Assembly (NCBI GenBank): GCA_947475645.1
Contig: CANJNU010000063.1
Span: 1 to 6,162 of the forward strand
Source: Bacteriovoracaceae bacterium
GTDB taxonomy: Bacteria; Bdellovibrionota; UBA1018
Length of the DNA: 6,162 nt
Direction of reading: 5' to 3'
Position numbers and translations under genes: made by a program. This document shows positions 1 through 6,133 of this stretch, piece after piece. Below the pieces are notes generated by a model. The model ran no database searches. It saw only the letters and a list, made by a program, of their open reading frames with translations, and had not been told where the DNA came from. Position 1 is the stretch's first letter. Each line of letters starts with the position of its first letter.

Positions 1-97
1 CTGGGGTAGGGAGTCTAGTCCCGATAAGGAAGGCATATTTGAGCGATATCACGACTCTCTGCGTGATCAAAGTGAATCCCTGGAGTATGCTGAATTC

Positions 98-694
98 ATG
101 ACCGACCTTTTGCTCTCGCACTTGGCTTTACCCAAGGACCCACCCCTGAACTTAGTGTATCCCCCCGTTCACGCACTAAGAGAGGTGGCCCCTTACCGGG
201 TCAATGTAACCACTCGCCTGATCGACGGTGCCTTTTTAGAAGCTCGGTTTGAGGTTCGCAGTGAGGTTTCGCCTTACGCGAATGACACTTTGAATCGGCA
301 CCATTCGCAGTGGGGGCTTTGGGAATGGGATGTGGTTGAGTTGTTTGTGTCGTGCTCGAATGATCCTTCGAACTGTCCTTACTTTGAGTTTCAGGTTAGT
401 CCCCTGAATCAGTTTCTGGAGTTGAAAGTCGTGAAACCCCGCGTAGAGGTAGATCATTCGTTTCAATCTGGGTTTCAGCACCAAGTGCAGAGGCTAGAGC
501 GTGGAAACTGGAACGCTCAGATGCGGATTCCTGTAAGCTCTTTGGGCTGGGATCATCGCCCGGAGAGTATTGTTGGAAACGCATTTGCAGTTTTAGGCGA
601 GGGGCCCATGCGAACGTATTGGAGTCGGTACCTGGATGCTCAAGCCAAACCAGATTTTCATTTGCCGCAGGCTTTTATGCGCCTTGTGGATTGA
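98..694 (+). CDS. DOMON/CBM9-like domain protein
   Basis: A 198-residue protein that appears to be a single beta-sandwich domain of the DOMON/carbohydrate-binding-module-9 type. The pattern is LWEWDVVELFV near residues 73-83, then a YFEFQVSP strand around 94-101, an amphipathic strand with MRIPVSSLG near 142-150, a GNAFAVLGEG segment near 160-168, and a closing FHLPQAFMRL near 187-196. Families with this fold bind sugars or haem, but I see no residues that fix a ligand here. There is no signal peptide from this start, so it is probably cytoplasmic. The ATG at 98 follows a GGAG at 82-85, a rather long 12-nt spacing. The same frame is open to the left edge without an ATG, GTG or TTG, so the start could lie outside the window. 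The next gene begins 31 nt downstream on the same strand, suggesting co-transcription. Domain recognition is moderate and the function is unknown. Confidence 0.75.
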   Translation: MTDLLLSHLALPKDPPLNLVYPPVHALREVAPYRVNVTTRLIDGAFLEARFEVRSEVSPYANDTLNRHHSQWGLWEWDVVELFVSCSNDPSNCPYFEFQVSPLNQFLELKVVKPRVEVDHSFQSGFQHQVQRLERGNWNAQMRIPVSSLGWDHRPESIVGNAFAVLGEGPMRTYWSRYLDAQAKPDFHLPQAFMRLVD

Positions 695-725
695 TTTTGC
701 CACGTGGTCGCGCTAAATCGATTGA

Positions 726-2207
726 ATGATCAAAATTCCAGCGATTCGTGTGTCCACCCTTCCAGCACCTTCGGCTGATGCCGATTTGTTGTTTCTTACC
801 CACCCCAAGGGCAGTATCCCCGCATCTCTTGCAGAAGATTTGGTAACCCCGCGCCTTGCTAAGAATGGCGCATTTAAGGGTGAGCGCGGAGTGAAACTCG
901 TATTTCACGGCAAGCGCACGGCGGTTGTAATGGGCTTGGGTGATCTAGGAACCTTAACTCAACAAGAAGCAGCTGAGTGGGGTGAGAATGCTGGCCGCTC
1001 TTTGATTGGCGCAGAAGTAACATCGACTCAAATCGTATTTCCAGACGAAGTTCGCGACCCAGATGTGATCATTAACTTTGTAAAAGGCGTTTGCTTAGCT
1101 AATTTCCGTTTGGATGAGTTCAAGACGGATAAGAAAAAAGCTGCACCTACGGAACTGAAGGATATTCAGCTCATCGGAAAGGGTTTAAGTGGCTTGGGTC
1201 GTGAAACCTGGGAGCGCGTACGAATTATTGTAGAAGGAATTTTCTTTGCTCGCGAGCTCGTCGAACTTCCGTCGGGTACGGCTGATCCATCAGGCATTGT
1301 AACTCGATTTAAAAAGGCGGTCGACCTCAAAAAGATTCAGTTAGAAGTTTGGGATGAAAAGAAGATCGCACTCAAGAAAATGGGACTGATTCAAGCCGTA
1401 TCGAAGGGATCTGGAACTCCTCCGCGTTTTTTAATTGCGCGCTTAAAAGCTCGTAAAAAGGGTGCTCCTACACTGGCGTTGGTAGGTAAGGGCGTGACCT
1501 TTGATACAGGCGGCGTAAACTTAAAGGTTGTCGCTTGGAAAGATTTGATCGAGATGAAGAAAGACATGGGGGGAGCTGCAGGCGTTTTGGGCGCCATGGT
1601 CTCGTTGTCCAAGCTTCGGCCCGATATTAACATTATTGCGATCACCCCACTGACCACCAACCAATTGGGTTCGAACTCGATTAATCCGGGCGATGTGTTT
1701 ACCTCGTTCGCGGGTAAGACCGTTGAGGTTCAAAATACCGATGCAGAGGGCCGTTTGATTTTGGCGGACGCCGTTCACTATGCAGTGACTCAAAAGGTAG
1801 ACTATATTTTAGATGCCGCTACACTGACGGGCGCTTGCTGCATTGCTTTGGGAACGCACTTTACGGGAATGTTTACCAACCACTCACGGTTTGCAGAAAC
1901 CGTGAAGCGCGCAGCCGAGGTTTCGGGCGAACCCGCTTGGCAGCTTCCGACCACTTCACGCTACGGCGCAGAGTTGAAGTCGGCTGTGGCCGATCTTTCG
2001 AATATGGGTAAGGGGCGTGATGGCGGAGCAAGCCTGGGTGCAAAGTTTATCGAAGAATTCGTAGGCGGAACACCTTGGGTTCATATGGACATTGCAGCTA
2101 CGGTGGACTTGGGTGAGCCAGCTCGCGCAGGCACTTCTCTGATCGCAGCAGGGCGCATGGTTCATACCTTTGTGACTGTGGCCGAAGAACTGAGTCGCCA
2201 GGTTTAA
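726..2207 (+). CDS. pepA: M17 family leucyl aminopeptidase
   Basis: A 493-residue cytosolic M17 metallo-aminopeptidase, close to the usual family length of about 500. It removes N-terminal residues such as leucine from peptides using two divalent metals. By alignment from memory to E. coli PepA, the metal ligands are K255 and D260 in VGKGVTFDTGG, D280 in MKKDMGGAA, and D339 and E341 in NTDAEGRL. The catalytic lysine is K267 and the catalytic arginine R343. The N-terminal third is the non-catalytic domain. The sequence is diverged for the family: 13 rather than 11 residues lie from K267 to D280, and the conserved DIAGT near the C-terminus reads DIAAT. An in-frame TGA immediately precedes the ATG, so the start cannot be further upstream; no clear Shine-Dalgarno precedes it, which fits translation following the upstream gene. 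The deaminase gene begins 9 nt after the stop. Confidence 0.95.
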   Translation: MIKIPAIRVSTLPAPSADADLLFLTHPKGSIPASLAEDLVTPRLAKNGAFKGERGVKLVFHGKRTAVVMGLGDLGTLTQQEAAEWGENAGRSLIGAEVTSTQIVFPDEVRDPDVIINFVKGVCLANFRLDEFKTDKKKAAPTELKDIQLIGKGLSGLGRETWERVRIIVEGIFFARELVELPSGTADPSGIVTRFKKAVDLKKIQLEVWDEKKIALKKMGLIQAVSKGSGTPPRFLIARLKARKKGAPTLALVGKGVTFDTGGVNLKVVAWKDLIEMKKDMGGAAGVLGAMVSLSKLRPDINIIAITPLTTNQLGSNSINPGDVFTSFAGKTVEVQNTDAEGRLILADAVHYAVTQKVDYILDAATLTGACCIALGTHFTGMFTNHSRFAETVKRAAEVSGEPAWQLPTTSRYGAELKSAVADLSNMGKGRDGGASLGAKFIEEFVGGTPWVHMDIAATVDLGEPARAGTSLIAAGRMVHTFVTVAEELSRQV

Positions 2208-2209
2208 GG
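2205..2209 (+). promoter_or_regulatory. Ribosome binding site for the TTG-started deaminase gene
   Basis: TAAGG lies 7 nt before TTG 2217 and overlaps the aminopeptidase stop codon TAA at 2205-2207. It supports TTG as the true start, since the frame is closed by that same TAA and the next in-frame ATG is about 64 codons later. The arrangement suggests translational coupling with the aminopeptidase. Confidence 0.6.
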
Positions 2210-2216
2210 TTCTTTT

Positions 2217-3026
2217 TTGAGTCCAAATCATTTCGCATGGCTCGATTGGGGTGATACGCGATACTTCGCTACGCTTCCAGTCGAGTCACCTGTTATTTTT
2301 GCAGACTCGGCCATCGTTCGACTCATTCAGGGAATTGGGGAAGAGTATCCCGAGCAAGCTCGAGGAATTCTCAGAGGCCGGATCTTCTCAACAGAGTCCA
2401 TTCTCACTGAGATGGATTGGGGAATGATCAAAGTAGCAGCGAAGCGTGTCTCTTTAGCAGGGGTGTTCGCTGATTTGAATACTGAGCCACATGATTTGAG
2501 TGATCGCCGCTGGGTGGCCTTTTCGGCGCGGCCGCGACATGCCGTTCGAATTCACGATGATGCGACTTCTAGGATTCGCTTTGAATCGGACTCAGATGCA
2601 ATGAAGTATGCGCAAGTCCTGGCGAACACGGTGCAAACCTCTGATGTTCGCTATCGAAGTGCGCGATCGATTGCTGCGATTTTAGTTTCGCATCAAGGTG
2701 AACTCCTTGCTGAAGCCGTGAATACAAGTGGGTTAAATCGCACCCTGCATGCCGAAGTGAATCTGGTACAGGGATACTGTGCAATCACTCAGCAGCGACT
2801 GCCTCGAGGAGCCAGGATCTATACGACCCTCAAATCGTGCAAGATGTGCGCAGGAATGATTTGGACTGCAGCCGAGGATCCGATGGACCTCAGTGTTTAC
2901 TTTCACCAGGATGACCCAGGACCTCATGCTCAGCGAACCGTATTTACGTGTCAGAGCTTTGAGCGCCTTCGGGCGTGTTCTCAGTGGGGTGGGTCCGCTT
3001 CCCTCGAAGTCGAGTTCCAAGTTTGA
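2217..3026 (+). CDS. Bd3614-like zinc-dependent nucleic acid/nucleotide deaminase
   Basis: A 269-residue protein with a C-terminal cytidine/adenosine deaminase-fold domain (about 145-269) and a separate N-terminal globular region (about 1-140). The zinc centre is visible as H178-A-E180, with E180 the proton shuttle, and C208-K-M-C211. The surroundings, TTLKSCKMCAGMIW followed by VYFHQDDPG, resemble tRNA adenosine deaminase TadA, except that the usual PCxxC proline is serine (S207). The N-terminal region plus deaminase order matches the Bd3614 family (Pfam Bd3614-deam with Bd3614_N), which comparative genomics places near toxin-derived nucleic acid deaminases. The substrate is unknown; RNA, DNA and free nucleotides are all possible. 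The start is TTG with a good ribosome binding site. It lies 9 nt after pepA and overlaps the convergent trmJ gene by 83 bp, covering residues 243-269. No signal peptide is seen. The deaminase call is strong; the subfamily is from memory. Confidence 0.85.
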   Translation: MSPNHFAWLDWGDTRYFATLPVESPVIFADSAIVRLIQGIGEEYPEQARGILRGRIFSTESILTEMDWGMIKVAAKRVSLAGVFADLNTEPHDLSDRRWVAFSARPRHAVRIHDDATSRIRFESDSDAMKYAQVLANTVQTSDVRYRSARSIAAILVSHQGELLAEAVNTSGLNRTLHAEVNLVQGYCAITQQRLPRGARIYTTLKSCKMCAGMIWTAAEDPMDLSVYFHQDDPGPHAQRTVFTCQSFERLRACSQWGGSASLEVEFQV

Positions 3027-3780
3027 CCTGGGCTTTAGAAATCACGCCTCTGACTCCACGAATTTCTTGTCGAGTGATTCGAGAGCGGAAGAAAAAGCCT
3101 CGAAATAGAACGAGGATTCTCTCGGGGTTCCCGCCCTTGTTCATTCCGATGTCGATCAAAAATTCACGAACGTGTTGCATCAGGCCGTCAAGGTCGGCAA
3201 CCTTAGCTGGAGTAAATCCAGTGTCGGGTTGCAAAGCAGTCATGGCAGGAGATTGCCAAGACTCTTCGTGTGCAGCTGCATACAGCGGTGCTGTAACGAC
3301 TGCCACTGCGTGGCTAAGATTCATCGACCCCATCGCATCTGATGTAGGAATTGAGCAAAGATGAGTACAGCTCTCAAGCTCTTCAAAGGTCAGTCCCGTC
3401 TCTTCGTTTCCAAAAACAAGAGCCACTTTTGAAGGAGAGCTTCCTTGGAAGAGGACAGGAATGTCGTGAACTCGTGTATTGATCTTTCGGATCTTTCCGT
3501 CGCGTCGCGTGAATCCAACCGAAGCAGTGCAATCGGCGACCGCTTCTTGCAAAGTTGCGACGACACGGACGTTCCTCAATTTCTCTTCACTGATGCCGGT
3601 TGCGAACTTCAATGCCTCTGGGGTGTCCCAAGTGCACTGAGGGGCTACAATCACCCAGTCATCCATTTCGAAATTGGCTGCAACACGAGCGCAAGAGCCA
3701 ATGTTGCCAGGAAATTTTGGGCTCACTAAGACCAAGCGATACCTTGGAAAATGGGGGGTCATCGCTTGGTCTTTTTCCAC
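2944..3780 (-). CDS. trmJ: tRNA (cytidine/uridine-2'-O-)-methyltransferase TrmJ, SPOUT family
   Basis: A 278-residue SpoU/SPOUT methyltransferase that in E. coli methylates the ribose 2'-OH of nucleotide 32 in the tRNA anticodon loop using S-adenosylmethionine. All three SPOUT motifs are present: PGNIGSCARVAANF (24-37, with N26 and R32), LVFGNEETGLT (121-131) and IPTSDAMGSMNLSHAV (144-159), the last forming the trefoil-knot cofactor site. Residues about 190-255 match the TrmJ-specific C-terminal helical region (FLIDIGMNKGGNPERILVLF, then RQEIRGVRGVISKA), separating it from plain TrmH/TrmL. The start is GTG 3780 or ATG 3762; neither has a clear Shine-Dalgarno and both fall in or beside an inverted repeat. 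The tail, residues 252-278, is polar, extends past the usual end of the family, and lies antisense to the deaminase gene. The lipoprotein gene ends 32 nt upstream on the same strand, so the two may be co-transcribed. Confidence 0.92.
   Translation of the reverse strand: MEKDQAMTPHFPRYRLVLVSPKFPGNIGSCARVAANFEMDDWVIVAPQCTWDTPEALKFATGISEEKLRNVRVVATLQEAVADCTASVGFTRRDGKIRKINTRVHDIPVLFQGSSPSKVALVFGNEETGLTFEELESCTHLCSIPTSDAMGSMNLSHAVAVVTAPLYAAAHEESWQSPAMTALQPDTGFTPAKVADLDGLMQHVREFLIDIGMNKGGNPERILVLFRGFFFRSRITRQEIRGVRGVISKAQVKLGTRLRGKRTHPTENTPEGAQSSDT
3728..3776 (+). terminator. 13-bp perfect inverted repeat over the trmJ start, terminator-like on the + strand
   Basis: AAGACCAAGCGAT at 3728-3740 pairs perfectly with ATCGCTTGGTCTT at 3761-3773 across a 20-nt spacer. 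An inner ACC/GGT (3741-3743 with 3757-3759) could extend the stem past a one-base bulge. On the + strand the right arm runs into five Ts (3772-3776), as in an intrinsic terminator, which would stop rightward transcription coming from the deaminase gene. On the - strand no T run follows; there the hairpin covers trmJ codons 3-7 and 14-18 and includes the ATG at 3762. The repeat is certain; terminator versus translational control is not settled by sequence. The loop is long and the stem only moderately GC-rich. Confidence 0.5.
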
Positions 3781-3812
3781 AAAGCGGAAGTGAGTGCAAT
3801 CAGAATAGATGA

Positions 3813-4664
3813 CTACTGCGTCAGACCGTATTCAAGGACGAGAGTTCCAGTGTAGGATCCTGCACCGGCCTGAGTGAAATCCACTTCGATAGAGAATGGA
3901 GGAGAGCCTGCTCCTGCGTTGACATCCCCGTAATTAATTACGTTTTTAGTGATAGGAAGTACGTAAAGATTTTGAGCGTTTCCTTGCCCCAATTTAATCA
4001 ACTGCTTTACGCCGCCCGAATCCTTCATCGAAATAGGGGCGCCGTACCCTGCGACCGCATTCCAAAGGCCATCTCCGGGACTCGCAACGCCTGCATCTTG
4101 CAAAGTGTAGGCACGAAACACAGCTTTATTGCATCGAGACTCTCGATCTGCGCCACAGATCTTTAAATTATTATCAAAGAAGTCGTTCTTAATCTTCAGG
4201 TCTCCGAAGCTCACGGGTGCGTTGGTGATTGAAGGGGCAGCGATAAATGAACTGAGGTCGATACTAAACGAAGTCTTTCCTGCCACTACCCCCGAGACGG
4301 GTGTACTCCCTGAGGTGCTGGTTCCGGTGAAGTTCGAGTCCTCGTCGGCTCGAAAGAATGAGAAAACGGATGCGGGCTCAATCTTTCCTGGATTGGGTTG
4401 GGGTTCGGGCTGCGGCTGAGGTGCTGAGTTTGAGCTGACTTGAACGGTGAGCACGGACCGTGACCTGACCACAAAATCAGCGCCTGCGGGAAGTGGATCG
4501 GCAGCAGGTGCGGCGGGTTGTACGTTGGGCGCTTGAAGTGGAGTAGGAGGGGCTGCAGCGGGCTGGCTCGAACCTTCGTTACAGGCAGTGAGCGCAAGAA
4601 GAAGAAAGAGGGGACTAGATAAGGCAATTTTTGCCGAGGTCGATTTTCCGTGTAATAGTTTCAT
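3813..4664 (-). CDS. Secreted lipoprotein of unknown function with proline-rich linkers
   Basis: A 283-residue predicted lipoprotein. The N-terminus has a basic region (K2, H5, K7, K12), a hydrophobic stretch (I13-L25) and the lipobox LTAC with C28 as the lipidated residue. The following N29 does not suggest inner-membrane retention by the E. coli rule, so outer-membrane location is plausible. A Pro/Ala-rich tether (about 33-62) leads to a short beta-like segment (63-78), a second Pro/Gln-rich tether (82-94), and a Ser/Thr/Gly-rich, probably beta-rich domain (98-283) with one close cysteine pair (C170, C178). I recognise no family. The start at 4664 was chosen over an open frame extending to 4904 because it gives a proper lipoprotein signal and has AAAGGAA 7 nt upstream; the extension would run antisense through the phosphoesterase start. 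It may be co-transcribed with trmJ. Confidence 0.85.
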   Translation of the reverse strand: MKLLHGKSTSAKIALSSPLFLLLALTACNEGSSQPAAAPPTPLQAPNVQPAAPAADPLPAGADFVVRSRSVLTVQVSSNSAPQPQPEPQPNPGKIEPASVFSFFRADEDSNFTGTSTSGSTPVSGVVAGKTSFSIDLSSFIAAPSITNAPVSFGDLKIKNDFFDNNLKICGADRESRCNKAVFRAYTLQDAGVASPGDGLWNAVAGYGAPISMKDSGGVKQLIKLGQGNAQNLYVLPITKNVINYGDVNAGAGSPPFSIEVDFTQAGAGSYTGTLVLEYGLTQ

Positions 4665-4670
4665 AAAGGG

Positions 4671-4677
4671 TTCCTTT
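4671..4677 (-). promoter_or_regulatory. Ribosome binding site of the lipoprotein gene
   Basis: AAAGGAA on the - strand, with AGGA ending 7 nt before the ATG at 4664. It fixes this inner ATG as the start rather than the more distal in-frame ATG at 4904. Confidence 0.75.
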
Positions 4678-4764
4678 CGCTGATAGCGGTTATGGCTCCT
4701 CATGCAATGCCTATGCTGAGTCGCTCGCTCGGCGAAATTTGCAGTCTGAATGAAATCGGCGAAT
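4678..4764. promoter_or_regulatory. Divergent intergenic region between the lipoprotein and phosphoesterase genes
   Basis: This short stretch separates two divergently transcribed envelope genes, so promoters for both should lie here. I cannot assign convincing -35/-10 boxes. A weak candidate on the - strand is TTGCAT with TATCAG 16 bp downstream. A CGGCGAA heptamer occurs twice (4730-4736 and 4757-4763). The location is inferred from gene orientation rather than from clear motifs. Confidence 0.35.
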
Positions 4765-4769
4765 GAGGT

Positions 4770-4773
4770 AGGA
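4770..4773 (+). promoter_or_regulatory. Ribosome binding site of the phosphoesterase gene
   Basis: AGGA sits 7 nt before ATG 4781, the same spacing as at the lipoprotein gene. A competing GAGG at 4765-4768 lies 6 nt before an in-frame TTG at 4775, so a start two codons earlier is possible but less likely. Confidence 0.6.
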
Positions 4774-4780
4774 TTTGGGG

Positions 4781-6133
4781 ATGAAACGCGCCGAACGTAG
4801 AATCGAACGTAGAGTTGAATGGATAACTTTAGGGTTGCTCTGCTTTGGCGTCGCCGCGAAAGCAATTTCTTGGTGGAGTGAGTCGGCACCGCGTCTGCCT
4901 GCATCAGATAATCACTGGGTAATGCCTAAGCCTGACTTTTTAGAGGTGGCTCCAGTTTGTGATCGAGCTGCGGGATCTCTTCCTGATCCAAAAAGGCCTG
5001 CAGGAAAGCCCGATTCCTCGATTCCGATTGAGCATTTTATTATCGCGACCCAAGAGAATCACTCCTTTGATTCCTATTTTGGGCGGCTTTCAGATTCGCG
5101 TTACTACGGCAAAGAAGTCGATGGAATATCCAAGGAGTACTTTAACCAGGACAAGCAGGGAAAGAATGTTTTCGCCTATCATGAAACGAGTCGGTGTACA
5201 GCCGATCCGGCTCATGATTGGCAAGCGATGCTTTATTACTGGAATGCAGGAAAGAATGATCGTTTTGCCATGCACAACTCCAAGCAAGTGATGGCGTATT
5301 ATGAGGACACCGATCTTCCTTATTATTATGCCCTAGCGAACGAATTTGCGATTTCTGACCGTTTCTTTGCGCCTGTGCTCAGTCAAACGTTCCCGAACCG
5401 ATTCTTTTTGATGGCCGGCACAGCGTTTGGACATCTGTATAATGACACGCCCCAGGACCAAAATCAGTTTGCTCAAAAAACGATCTTTGATGTGTTGGAT
5501 CAGTTTGGTGTGACTTGGGCTTTTTATGGCAATCCGACCGAGAGCTATTTAAAACTCTTTCTTCCCCTTTATCGCCGATCGAAAGGGAAAGTTCGGACTC
5601 TGGAAGATTACAATCGGGATTTAAAAAATAGCACGCTTCCTTCGGTCGTCTTTCTGGAATCGAGAAACTGGGAAGAGGACGAGCATCCAGTTGCCGAGGT
5701 TGGAGCCGGAGAAGCTTGGATTAAGGCCCGGCTTGACTCACTGATGGCCAGCTCACTTTGGAGAACATCCGCATTTCTTCTTACTTACGACGAAAATGGT
5801 GGTTTTTTTGACCACGTCTCGCCACCTCTTGCATGCGCCCCGGGGGACGTAAAGACCGAGTCATCGGCGCAGCGCGATTTGTTTAGTCGGTACGGTTTTA
5901 GAACACCGTTTGTCGCGGCATCGCCTTTTGCGAGGCGCCATTTCGTTTCGCATCAAGTGAACGACCTTACCTCAGTGCTGAAGTTAATCGAGACGAAGTT
6001 TAATCTGCCCGCACTTACTCAGCGCGACGCAAACGCCAATAATTTACTTGAGCTCTTCGACTTTAGTCATGCGCATACCGAAGTGCCTCACTTCCCGGAC
6101 TCAAAATTCCGGGCCGGTAAGAAATGCGAGTAG
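4781..6133 (+). CDS. Exported phospholipase C / acid phosphatase-family phosphoesterase
   Basis: A 450-residue member of the phosphoesterase family that includes bacterial phospholipases C and AcpA-type acid phosphatases (Pfam PF04185). These hydrolyse phosphate esters, often of phospholipids, outside the cytoplasm. Numbered from ATG 4781, visible motifs are TQENHSFDSYFG (E92, N93, probable metal site), SQTFPNRFFLMAGT (T203, candidate nucleophile), EDEHP (H302), and TYDENGGFFDHVSPP (D337, E338, D344, H345). All catalytic blocks appear intact. The N-terminus is arginine-rich, followed by a hydrophobic segment (about 14-31) with a possible AKA cleavage site at 26-28, so it is exported or membrane-anchored; four further cysteines (60, 139, 352, 449) would suit periplasmic disulfides. 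It lacks the C-terminal DUF756 repeats of Pseudomonas PlcH. The exact substrate cannot be read from sequence. It is divergent from the lipoprotein gene. The stop codon is within the window. Confidence 0.9.
   Translation: MKRAERRIERRVEWITLGLLCFGVAAKAISWWSESAPRLPASDNHWVMPKPDFLEVAPVCDRAAGSLPDPKRPAGKPDSSIPIEHFIIATQENHSFDSYFGRLSDSRYYGKEVDGISKEYFNQDKQGKNVFAYHETSRCTADPAHDWQAMLYYWNAGKNDRFAMHNSKQVMAYYEDTDLPYYYALANEFAISDRFFAPVLSQTFPNRFFLMAGTAFGHLYNDTPQDQNQFAQKTIFDVLDQFGVTWAFYGNPTESYLKLFLPLYRRSKGKVRTLEDYNRDLKNSTLPSVVFLESRNWEEDEHPVAEVGAGEAWIKARLDSLMASSLWRTSAFLLTYDENGGFFDHVSPPLACAPGDVKTESSAQRDLFSRYGFRTPFVAASPFARRHFVSHQVNDLTSVLKLIETKFNLPALTQRDANANNLLELFDFSHAHTEVPHFPDSKFRAGKKCE

Noticed and set aside
700..707. 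CCACGTGG palindrome between the first two genes
   Set aside because: An 8-bp palindrome in a 31-nt gap within a likely operon is easily chance, and there is no T run or second copy.
1391..1793. Two overlapping - strand open frames inside pepA
   Set aside because: Both lie opposite the catalytic core of a clearly conserved enzyme and resemble nothing known.
2733..3020. 95-codon - strand open frame inside the deaminase gene
   Set aside because: It lies opposite the conserved zinc motifs, has no recognisable product and overlaps trmJ on the same strand in another frame; a shadow frame.
3445..3729. 94-codon + strand open frame antisense to trmJ
   Set aside because: The opposite strand encodes conserved SPOUT motifs; the + strand translation has no motif or ribosome binding site.
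4383..4421. Short tandem-like DNA repeat encoding PQPQPEPQPNP
   Set aside because: The codons vary and the unit is irregular, so it is a proline-rich linker rather than a DNA repeat element.
4286..4627. 113-codon - strand open frame within the lipoprotein gene
   Set aside because: It is a frame-shifted reading of the Pro-rich linker region, giving compositionally biased sequence without domain features.
4781..4880. Twin-arginine (Tat) export signal on the phosphoesterase
   Set aside because: Arginine pairs precede the hydrophobic segment, but the residues after them (RRVEWI) do not fit the RRxFLK consensus; a Sec signal or membrane anchor fits better, though Tat is not excluded.
4665..4904. 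80-codon N-terminal extension of the lipoprotein on the - strand
   Set aside because: It is basic and low in recognisable structure, runs antisense through the phosphoesterase start, and would bury the lipoprotein signal peptide; the inner ATG has a strong ribosome binding site.
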